Below, one piece after another: positions 1 through 6,077 of a stretch of DNA of 6,077 nt. The notes under the pieces were generated by a model. It made no database searches and was not told the DNA's origin. It saw nothing but the letters and a program-made list of their open reading frames with translations. The stretch lies in assembly GCA_947175585.1 (NCBI GenBank), contig CAMWNL010000121.1, positions 1 to 6,077 of the forward strand, written 5' to 3'. Source of the DNA: an uncultured Bacteroidales bacterium (GTDB taxonomy: Bacteria > Bacteroidota > Bacteroidia > Bacteroidales > Muribaculaceae). The position numbers and the translations under genes are program-made. Position 1 is the first letter of the stretch. The number at the start of each line of letters is the position of its first letter.

Positions 1-3
1 TAA

Positions 4-20
4 TAATTATCAGATAATTA
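4..20. repeat. 17-bp perfect palindrome (operator-like)
   Basis: TAATTATC and GATAATTA are exact reverse complements around a single central A. An odd-centred dyad with 8-bp arms has the size and form of a dimeric regulator's operator. It could equally be AT-rich background or the remnant of an upstream gene's terminator. It lies more than 400 bp from the gene 1 start, which weakens a direct regulatory link. Confidence 0.35.
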
Positions 21-52
21 CACAAATATATTGACTTATATTATGCCTTGCA

Positions 53-65
53 ATGACAAAGTCAT
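53..65. repeat. Short palindrome ATGAC-AAA-GTCAT
   Basis: Arms of 5 bp (53-57 and 61-65) are exact reverse complements around AAA. It is the second of three odd-centred dyads in the first 150 bases. Its function is unknown and the arms are short enough to arise by chance. Confidence 0.25.
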
Positions 66-129
66 CAGTTTTATACATATTGAGCTAATTGATAGTTCTG
101 ATTTACATCGACTTGTCTATTATTCAAAT

Positions 130-142
130 CTCTTGACAAGAG
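130..142. repeat. Short palindrome CTCTTG-A-CAAGAG
   Basis: Arms of 6 bp are perfect reverse complements around a central A. The dyad contains TTGACA (133-138), which resembles a sigma-70 -35 box, but no matching -10 element follows at the right distance. It could be a regulator-binding site. This is a sequence observation, and the function is a guess. Confidence 0.3.
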
Positions 143-301
143 TTGCATGGGAAATTAGGTGTTTTTGAAAATCTTCTATGGGATTTTTGAATTTTTTCAT
201 CTGATGTTCTATATTAACTTTTAAAAATAGAGTATACCAGATTGTCATGTCATGGAAAGAACAATTTTTATAGGAAAAAGAGAAAAATCGAAACTTGCCA
301 A

Positions 302-321
302 GAAAAGGACTGAAAAGGACT
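302..321. repeat. 10-bp exact tandem duplication
   Basis: GAAAAGGACT occurs twice head to tail with no mismatch (302-311 and 312-321), about 120 bp upstream of the gene 1 start. It could be a replication-slippage duplication or a pair of same-orientation protein-binding sites one helical turn apart. The 10-bp spacing would place two bound proteins on the same face of the DNA. Confidence 0.45.
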
Positions 322-390
322 TGACTCGATTTTTAGAAAAGCATATCAGTTGTTTTTGTATGCGAATCTACCATGATAGTTGATCGGGCG

Positions 391-404
391 TTCCGATGTC
401 GGAA
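391..404. repeat. Leader palindrome TTCCGA-TG-TCGGAA
   Basis: Arms of 6 bp are perfect reverse complements around TG, ending 34 bp before the preferred ATG of gene 1. It is the most GC-rich element in the leader and stands out from its AT-rich surroundings. Its position suits an operator overlapping or just downstream of a transcription start. As RNA the 2-nt loop is too tight for a clean full-length hairpin, so a DNA-level site is more plausible. If gene 1 instead started at 373, this element would be coding sequence. Confidence 0.35.
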
Positions 405-438
405 AAAAGGAATATTGAAATTAAATAATACATATGTT

Positions 439-3243
439 ATGAATTGTTCAAAATGTGGCTCGGAGATACCGGCAATGGCAAAATTCTGTTTGAAATGTGG
501 GCAGCCAGTTGATCGGATGTCAACCGACAGCAGTAAAAGTGCAAATATACCGAACATGCCTAAACCGGCTGGTCCACGTTCCACTATGCCCAAGCCCGGT
601 ATAGCGGCGCAGCCGGGAGCTAAACCAGTTATGCCAAGGCCGAGCGCACCGATGCAACCCAGAGCACCGCATCCTGCGAAGCCACAGCCCGGCGCTCCGC
701 GTCCTGTGATGCCTCAACCCGGTGCGCCGTCAGGCGAAAACAAGGGTCGCTTCACCAATGCCGTGCGTGCTGCAGCCAATGCTCTCACCGGCGGCGAACT
801 CAACCGCCAGATAGAGCGAGAGCAGAATCAAACTCTTAGGGAGCAGGCTCGGGAAGCCCAAGACGAAATTCGAGATGCCCGACAAGCACAGCTGGCTGCT
901 GAACGTGCTCAGATTCGCGCCGAGCGTGATGCCGAGCGAGCAGCCGACCGCCGCAGTATGGAGCTTGTCGACGGCATCGATGTGGTGCGCGGCCGTGCTA
1001 TCTGGAATATACAACCCGGAGAGGTAGCCCGTCGCATCAAGGAAAGCGAACTTGAGGAGGTCGAAAAACTCAAGGGCATTATCGTGCAGGAAGGTTGCTC
1101 GGCTCTGATTTTCGCCAACGGCGAACTTGTGACCTCGCTGTCGTCAGGCGCATATCTCTTCTACAAGTCTGTGGAGGAGGAACAGGCCGCCTTGAAGAAA
1201 GCCGTCGAAGAAGCCGAAAAACAGATGGCTGACGAAGAGCGCAGACGCCTTGCCGAGCGTCGCCGCGCACAGCCCACGTTCCGCGAACTCGGTATTGTTG
1301 GCGAGATGGGTCGCGCCGTCAGCTGGATCGGCCGCATAATCTTCGGTCAGAAGAAAAAGGATGAGAAGGTCAAGAAGCGTCAGATCGATTACGCGCGTAT
1401 ACTCTCTCGCCTCACTCAGCCGCCAGTGATGGCAGTATATATTGTCAGCGACCGACATATTCCTCTGACTTTCGGCGGACGGATCGACAACGAAGGCTCG
1501 GTTGAGTTCGCGCCTTACTCCATCCCGACCGGCATCCACAACGTGGAGGTCGGTGTGTCGCTTGAGGTCTGTGTGAGCGATGTCCATCAGTTGGCCGTCA
1601 ACTATCTCTCTGCCCGCACACGTCTGACAACGACAGAGATTTACAATCTGGTCTCCCCGGCCATTGAGACATTGTTGCGTTCACAACTCCGCAATCTCAA
1701 TTATGAGGCGACAGGTCTCCCCGCCGATCTAACCGAACGGCTCAAAGATGAAATCCGCCTCACCGTCGACCGACATCTGCACGGAATGAAGTGTACGACT
1801 GTCCATTCTATTACAGACAGTAATGCTGACTTCGAGCGCTTCCGGAGTGTTGAGCGTCAACTCTATAACACAGAACGCGAAATCGATTTCATGCAGCGCA
1901 CCGGTGAGTTCCGTAACCGCATGGAGGTCGAGGCCAACGCCCAGCAGATTCAGTCAGCCCATAATGCCGAGGACTTGCGTTACAACATGCAGCAACTCAA
2001 CAAGGACCAGTTGCTACATGACAGTGAATTAGAGGAGTTTATAGAACTGACGGAAAGTCAGCGCCGCATACGCCAGGCGACCACCGCCGAGGAGGAGCAG
2101 TCCGCTCTCGACGCTCTCCGGAAGAGTCGTCTTGTCAAGCAGGATGAAATAGAAGCGCTCGAAGATGCTCTGCTTCACAAAAAGATTCCCCGTCAGGAAA
2201 TTACCCAACTGATGCGTATTCAGAGCCAGCAGAAGGTCGACGAGGCGATCCTCCGTGCCGAATGGGCTCTCGGCGACATGCGCAGCGATCACGACTGGGA
2301 GCGCGAGGAACTCGAACGCCGCCGCAACTGGGGCATCGAGGATGAGACACGCGAGCGTGAGTGGATGATAGAGCAGCGTGAGTATGACCGCGCGATGGGG
2401 CGCCGCAAGAGCGAAGACGACTATGATTTCGGCCAGATGATGCGCCGCCGCCAGATCGAGCGTGAAGACCGCATGGAAGCCCGAGCATGGCAGATCGAGG
2501 ACGAGGACCGTCAGTTCGAGCGTCAACGCATCAATCGTGATGATGAGGATCGCATCGAGGGCAATCGCCATCAGCGCAACATCGAGAAACTCCAGGCTAT
2601 GGCTCAGATGCAGGCCCAAATGGACGCCCAGAAGTATCAGCACGACGAGAACGTGGCCTCAATTCACGCCAATGAGCAAATCAACCGTGATACCCTTTTC
2701 GCCAATATGAGTGCCGAGCAGATACGCGCTGCCCAACTGTCTCATCTGTCCGATGATGCTCAGGTTGCGATGGCCAATTCCTACAGTTCGGAGAAGGAGA
2801 TGGAGACCCTGCGTGCCGCCACGGCCGATAAAGAAGCCATGATGCAGCAGATGCTCCGCATGCAGCAGGACAATAATGCCGCACAGATGAACGCCATGAT
2901 GCAGATGGCCGGCATGATTAAGGATACGGCCACAGGTGTCAGTGGTTCGATGCAGGCAGCCCAGCAGCAACGTATTGATAATCTTGAATCGCAACGCGCT
3001 CACGAACAGGCTCGCAACGAACACCTGCAGGACACCGCCATCGACAATATCTCGAAAGTCAGCACCGCAGCTGCAGCCAACATCAACGCCTTCAATGGCG
3101 GAGCCAAAGCTGCGCCCACACAGACTTCCTCCCCCGCGGCTTCCGAGCTGATAGAGTGCCAGTGCTACAACTGCGGCCACACGATCCGTATAGCTTACGG
3201 TACCGAAGGTTGTCCCGATTGCGGCGCGCCCTTCCAATGGTAA
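439..3243 (+). CDS. Zinc ribbon / SPFH-like / coiled-coil / zinc ribbon scaffold protein
   Basis: Encodes 934 residues, probably a cytoplasmic oligomeric scaffold or sensor; its exact role is unknown. Seen in order: zinc ribbon C3-x2-C6-x10-C17-x2-C20; Pro/Met-rich linker (about 25-105); charged helix rich in Glu, Arg and Ala (about 120-175); an SPFH/Band-7-like domain (about 205-475) opening with the strands 'GIIVQEGCSALIFANGEL' and 'SSGAYLF', interrupted by a charged insert (about 242-315); a long coiled coil (about 475-870) with W-x-I-E repeats; a Met/Gln-rich stretch (801-845); and a second zinc ribbon C909-x2-C912-x12-C925-x2-C928 near the C-terminus. SPFH proteins form ring-like oligomers, often at membranes; this one has no signal peptide or clear membrane segment. 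An upstream in-frame ATG exists at 373, but I prefer 439 because zinc-ribbon proteins typically begin M-x-C-x-x-C-G and the intervening codons look like leader. No Shine-Dalgarno is present, as usual in Bacteroidota. Gene 2 follows after 46 bp. The zinc ribbons are secure; the SPFH call is moderately sure. Confidence 0.8.
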   Translation: MNCSKCGSEIPAMAKFCLKCGQPVDRMSTDSSKSANIPNMPKPAGPRSTMPKPGIAAQPGAKPVMPRPSAPMQPRAPHPAKPQPGAPRPVMPQPGAPSGENKGRFTNAVRAAANALTGGELNRQIEREQNQTLREQAREAQDEIRDARQAQLAAERAQIRAERDAERAADRRSMELVDGIDVVRGRAIWNIQPGEVARRIKESELEEVEKLKGIIVQEGCSALIFANGELVTSLSSGAYLFYKSVEEEQAALKKAVEEAEKQMADEERRRLAERRRAQPTFRELGIVGEMGRAVSWIGRIIFGQKKKDEKVKKRQIDYARILSRLTQPPVMAVYIVSDRHIPLTFGGRIDNEGSVEFAPYSIPTGIHNVEVGVSLEVCVSDVHQLAVNYLSARTRLTTTEIYNLVSPAIETLLRSQLRNLNYEATGLPADLTERLKDEIRLTVDRHLHGMKCTTVHSITDSNADFERFRSVERQLYNTEREIDFMQRTGEFRNRMEVEANAQQIQSAHNAEDLRYNMQQLNKDQLLHDSELEEFIELTESQRRIRQATTAEEEQSALDALRKSRLVKQDEIEALEDALLHKKIPRQEITQLMRIQSQQKVDEAILRAEWALGDMRSDHDWEREELERRRNWGIEDETREREWMIEQREYDRAMGRRKSEDDYDFGQMMRRRQIEREDRMEARAWQIEDEDRQFERQRINRDDEDRIEGNRHQRNIEKLQAMAQMQAQMDAQKYQHDENVASIHANEQINRDTLFANMSAEQIRAAQLSHLSDDAQVAMANSYSSEKEMETLRAATADKEAMMQQMLRMQQDNNAAQMNAMMQMAGMIKDTATGVSGSMQAAQQQRIDNLESQRAHEQARNEHLQDTAIDNISKVSTAAAANINAFNGGAKAAPTQTSSPAASELIECQCYNCGHTIRIAYGTEGCPDCGAPFQW

Positions 3244-3289
3244 TCAGATTTAACCCTTCATATCATATATATAGAATACAGACAACATC
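3244..3289. other. 46-bp intergenic gap, no terminator
   Basis: The gap is AT-rich, with an alternating TA run (about 3259-3272). No GC-rich hairpin followed by a T-run is present, and there is no Shine-Dalgarno ahead of the gene 2 ATG. This supports co-transcription of the two genes. A weak internal promoter in the TA-rich stretch cannot be excluded. Confidence 0.55.
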
Positions 3290-6077
3290 ATGAACAAGGG
3301 CATTAATCTCGACGGCGATGCAGCGGTGGTAGGCGGTATCCACAGTGACTCACACGATGTCACCAATAATGTCAACACATATAACACCACCAACACCACT
3401 ACCAACCATCAGACCGTCAACAACAACATCTATGAGGCGGCAAAGACGGCGGCCGAGCTACGTCAGACCAATGAACAGGCCTTTCTTCAGGCCGTCTGCG
3501 AGCGCTTCTCTGACGGCATACTCGACGAGGTCGAGATGGCCGAGCTCAACCGCCTGCGCCTTCAGTTGCAGATACCTCAGCCCACGGCCAACGCCATCAT
3601 CGACGAGGTGCGCCGCAGCGCTGCAGTCCTCAACTCTGGCGAGGCCAACAACTTTCTCTCGGTCCAGCTGCTCGACGAGATATACAATGCCGTCGCCGTA
3701 AACAACACCGCTGTACTCGGCCGCAAATTTTCGGCGCTCGAGAAGATTGCCGTGACTTCGACCGACGGCGACGTACAGTTCTACTACCACATGCTCCTTG
3801 GCAGCATGTACCCCGAAAAGTGCACCATCAACTTCATCAACACTCCCACCGACAACTACTGGCAGCTCTTCTGGGCGCATATCGCCTATGTAAAGCTCGG
3901 CAACATCCAGACAGCCGAAGCGCTACTGCCTCGACTCGGTGGCTTCGGCTCCCCCCAGGGCGACGTGGCTCTGCTCATGGCCCTCGACAATCTATGGGAC
4001 TACCTGCGCGGTGGCAATGATGCCTATTACTCCGGCCAGGCGGCAGCTTATCTGGCCAAAGCCGCAGATCACGGCATGAGCGAGACACTCTACCCGCTGT
4101 GGTATGCCATTGACGACGCCATCAAGGGAGTGGCGTCTAAGGGCGAGTTCAAAGAGTTTTTTGCGTCGCAGACCCTCAAGGAGTTCCGTAAATCTGTGGC
4201 TTTCGAAAAGAAAGGCGAGACCAAGATGGCACCTCCGCCCATGCCGAAATTCAACCCCCAGAACGTCACCCTCGGTCAGATGCAAGGTTTCAATCCCTTG
4301 CAGGCAGCCAAGACTATGGGGCTCGGAGCGTCAGGCACTATGCCTCAGATGCCCGGCTACGGCGCCAACCCCTGGCAGCAACCTCAGGGTGCCAAAGGCT
4401 TTCAACCCGGGGCTATGCCAGGCATGCCGGTTCCGCCACCGATGCCCGGTACAGCTGGCTCCGCTCAGTCCGGCACGATGACTCCGCCGCCCATGCCCGG
4501 AGCGGCCGCCATGCCCTCACGTCCTCAGCCTCAGGCCCCATCTAAGACCGAGACCCCTGACGAGTTCGACGAGCACTATGGCATTGTCATGACCGACACC
4601 AACCTCCTCGCCCAAAAATACGGCGTCAGCCGTGAGGAGATTATCGCCGTGTTCCAGCCCTTCTTTGAGACAGCCGAGAGCCAGAACATGCACTGGGGTT
4701 TTCTCGACGTGGCCGACCACTACGACAGCATGACCTCAAACGACTGGACCGACTACAACAACCTTGTGTCGCGCTTCATCGGTGACTACGGCCTTCCTGC
4801 CGGTCCTGACCTCCATCTGCTGATTGTCGGCGGCGACGATGTTGTACCCGTACCCACGGTCAGCGACCCCTATGAGTACGGTAGCGGCACCATTCCCACC
4901 GACACCTGCTACAGCTTCGACGGCACCTACCTCCCCGACCTTGTCGACGGCGGCAACTTCCTGCTTGATGTCAGCCAGGCCCGCAACAATGTCGCTCGAC
5001 TGCCCCTCGAGGACGGTGTTTTCTCCACTGACCCTGTCAGCGACCTCGGATCATATTTCAACCTTAGCGGCGTCTACGGAGGTGGCATTCCCGTCGACTC
5101 CGTGGTAATGAGCAGCAACTCTGACTGGATACCGGCCAGCGCCACCATGAGCCAGCATCTGCCCTTGCTCTGCGAGGCCGATGACCCCGCGCTTGTGCGC
5201 GACCGCATGTATGTCAGCCCAGGCCTTCTCACCGACAACGATGAGGCCATGGACATCTACAAAGGTTCTATAGCTCGCGCCGGCATGCTGATGTTCAACC
5301 TCCACGGCGCCGATGCCCCAGAGATGCCCGGCTTCTACAGCTCGGGCGAGGCTTTCCATCCCTCGCTTCTCCCTCTCAGCGGCGCTCGTGTGCTCAACAC
5401 CGTCGCCTGCTTCGGCGCTCGCTATAAAGGTGGCTACTCGCGTGGGCAGTCAATGGTCCTCTGCGCCCTCTACGGCGGAGGCGTGCTGCTCTACGCCGGC
5501 TCGCTCATCCCTGTGCCTATGTATAGCAACTACGAGACCGATGAGGCTCGCGAGCTGATGCTCCATCCGGGCACAGGCAGTGAAGTCTTCATGCGCCTGT
5601 TCCCTCTCTACCAGTTCAAAGGCATGACCGCCGGACGCGCCCTGCTTCAGGCCAAGTGCGACTACTTCAACATGATGCGCCACGTCGAGCACGACGGCTT
5701 CTCGCTCAGCACAGCCCTGATGTTCTGTCTCTACGGCAATCCGATGCTCCACGTCAAGGCCCGTCAGGACGTCATCGACGCCGCTCGCGGCAACACTTCG
5801 ATCCCCGCCTCGGCCGTCAAGACCGTGGCCATGCCCGTGCGCAAGACCATGACCCACCGACTGATGCAGCGCGACTCCTCCAAGAGCGTCCTTGAGCAGG
5901 CCATGGGCTATGTCGACACCAACCTTGCGGCCATACGCTCGATGACCGAGCAGTATGTCTATCAGGCCCTCGGTCTGCCCCCGGCCTACCTCGAGAGCGT
6001 CGATGCCCTCAGCCGCCCGATCGGCGATGGCCGTTACGAGACCGGCTACAGCTTCAACTACCGCGACCCACGCGCAG
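3290..6077 (+). CDS. Intracellular caspase-fold (gingipain C25-like) cysteine protease, 3' partial
   Basis: An uninterrupted frame of 929 codons runs off the window end; the C-terminus is missing. In order: 'INLDGDAAVVGG' and an Asn/Thr-rich stretch (24-46); an acidic helical segment (65-112, 'DGILDEVEMAEL', faintly TerB-like); a helical, TPR-like region (about 120-310); a Pro/Met/Gly-rich linker (about 312-420) with two PPPMPG copies; then a peptidase domain (about 423-825). Its hallmarks fit clan CD family C25: 'HLLIVGGDDVVPVP' (509-522), 'IPTDTCYSFDG' (535-545), 'NNVARLP' (566-572), the catalytic pair H672-G673 and A706-C707 (35 residues apart, close to gingipain spacing), the strand 'GGGVLLYAGSL' (729-739) and the closing 'LYGNPMLHV' (814-822). 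Such enzymes use a His/Cys dyad to cut peptide bonds; cleavage specificity cannot be read here. No signal peptide is visible, unlike secreted gingipains, so it probably acts in the cytoplasm. A CHAT-type caspase-like peptidase is the main alternative. The start at 3290 is the first ATG after gene 1 and suits operon spacing. Confidence 0.8.
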   Translation, partial: MNKGINLDGDAAVVGGIHSDSHDVTNNVNTYNTTNTTTNHQTVNNNIYEAAKTAAELRQTNEQAFLQAVCERFSDGILDEVEMAELNRLRLQLQIPQPTANAIIDEVRRSAAVLNSGEANNFLSVQLLDEIYNAVAVNNTAVLGRKFSALEKIAVTSTDGDVQFYYHMLLGSMYPEKCTINFINTPTDNYWQLFWAHIAYVKLGNIQTAEALLPRLGGFGSPQGDVALLMALDNLWDYLRGGNDAYYSGQAAAYLAKAADHGMSETLYPLWYAIDDAIKGVASKGEFKEFFASQTLKEFRKSVAFEKKGETKMAPPPMPKFNPQNVTLGQMQGFNPLQAAKTMGLGASGTMPQMPGYGANPWQQPQGAKGFQPGAMPGMPVPPPMPGTAGSAQSGTMTPPPMPGAAAMPSRPQPQAPSKTETPDEFDEHYGIVMTDTNLLAQKYGVSREEIIAVFQPFFETAESQNMHWGFLDVADHYDSMTSNDWTDYNNLVSRFIGDYGLPAGPDLHLLIVGGDDVVPVPTVSDPYEYGSGTIPTDTCYSFDGTYLPDLVDGGNFLLDVSQARNNVARLPLEDGVFSTDPVSDLGSYFNLSGVYGGGIPVDSVVMSSNSDWIPASATMSQHLPLLCEADDPALVRDRMYVSPGLLTDNDEAMDIYKGSIARAGMLMFNLHGADAPEMPGFYSSGEAFHPSLLPLSGARVLNTVACFGARYKGGYSRGQSMVLCALYGGGVLLYAGSLIPVPMYSNYETDEARELMLHPGTGSEVFMRLFPLYQFKGMTAGRALLQAKCDYFNMMRHVEHDGFSLSTALMFCLYGNPMLHVKARQDVIDAARGNTSIPASAVKTVAMPVRKTMTHRLMQRDSSKSVLEQAMGYVDTNLAAIRSMTEQYVYQALGLPPAYLESVDALSRPIGDGRYETGYSFNYRDPRA

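Larger units (their letters stand above)
1..438. other. AT-rich upstream region without a gene
   Basis: No convincing coding sequence is present on either strand: the frames are broken by frequent stops, and the only open stretch, antisense over the start of the next gene, is a shadow. The region is visibly much richer in A and T than the genes that follow. It should hold the promoter for the two-gene operon, but I found no well-spaced Bacteroidota-type promoter (TTTG followed about 20 bp later by TAnnTTTG). It contains four short palindromes and one tandem duplication, listed separately. A weaker inverted repeat, GCATA (341-345) with TATGC (359-363), could form a small stem with a 13-nt loop in the leader. 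No tRNA, CRISPR or insertion-sequence end is visible. The end of any upstream gene lies outside the window. Confidence 0.7.

Noticed and set aside
133..222. Promoter candidates: TTGACA at 133-138, and TTTG at 186-189 with TAACTTTT at 215-222
   Set aside because: TTGACA has no good -10 box about 17 bp downstream. The TTTG/TAACTTTT pair has too long a spacer and a mismatch in the TAnnTTTG element, so neither is strong enough to annotate.
373..438. Upstream in-frame ATG extending gene 1 by 22 residues
   Set aside because: The added residues (MIVDRAFRCRKKG...) are not part of the zinc ribbon and include a DNA palindrome. Zinc-ribbon proteins usually begin right at M-x-C-x-x-C, so the start at 439 is preferred, though not proven.
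2029..2643. Long antisense open frame predicting a very hydrophobic 204-residue protein
   Set aside because: It lies opposite the Arg/Glu/Gln-rich coiled coil of gene 1. Antisense reading of such codons gives Leu, Ala, Ile and Val, so the apparent membrane protein is an artefact of composition.
2839..2870. Repeated ATGCAGCAG units as a nucleotide repeat
   Set aside because: Explained by the Met/Gln-rich protein sequence; there are too few copies to be a separate DNA repeat.
3244..3289. Intrinsic terminator between the two genes
   Set aside because: The gap has only TA-alternating sequence and no stable stem followed by a T-run.
3458..3880. Antisense 140-residue open frame across gene 2
   Set aside because: It is a shadow of a real, motif-supported gene with GC-rich third positions; no start context or recognisable domain.
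4104..4481. Plus-strand 125-residue frame rich in Arg, Pro and Ser inside gene 2
   Set aside because: Out-of-frame reading of the gene 2 helical region and Pro-rich linker. Its composition is typical of frame-shifted GC-rich coding sequence.

Overview
The window looks like an accessory two-gene locus from a Bacteroidales bacterium, possibly a gut Muribaculaceae-type genome. The lineage is an inference. It rests on GC-leaning coding sequence (GAC, AAC, CTC, GCC codons favoured) flanked by strongly AT-rich non-coding DNA, on starts with no Shine-Dalgarno sequence, and on a protease that resembles the gingipain (peptidase C25) family, which is common in Bacteroidota.

Layout. Bases 1-438 are AT-rich, and I see no gene in them. 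They hold several short, near-perfect palindromes (4-20, 53-65, 130-142, 391-404) and a 10-bp tandem duplication (302-321). Gene 1 (439-3243, +) encodes a 934-residue cytoplasmic protein. It has a zinc ribbon at each end, a Pro-rich linker, a probable SPFH/Band-7-like domain, and a long charged coiled coil with an 11-residue periodicity marked by Trp. After a 46-bp gap with no terminator, gene 2 (3290 to beyond 6077, +) encodes at least 929 residues and stays open at the window edge. It has an Asn/Thr-rich N-terminus, a small acidic helical segment, a helical TPR-like region, a Pro/Met/Gly-rich linker and a caspase-fold cysteine peptidase domain of gingipain type, with a His-Gly/Ala-Cys dyad at H672 and C707. 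No signal peptide is visible.

How they may work together. The two genes share strand, close spacing and similar Pro/Met-rich linkers, so they are probably one operon. The simplest model is that gene 1 forms an oligomeric SPFH/coiled-coil scaffold or sensor with zinc-ribbon docking sites, and gene 2 is an intracellular caspase-like protease held in or released from that scaffold. This would resemble bacterial stress or anti-phage modules with CHAT/caspase effectors. That function is inference: nothing in the window names the trigger or the substrate, and no neighbouring defence gene is visible.
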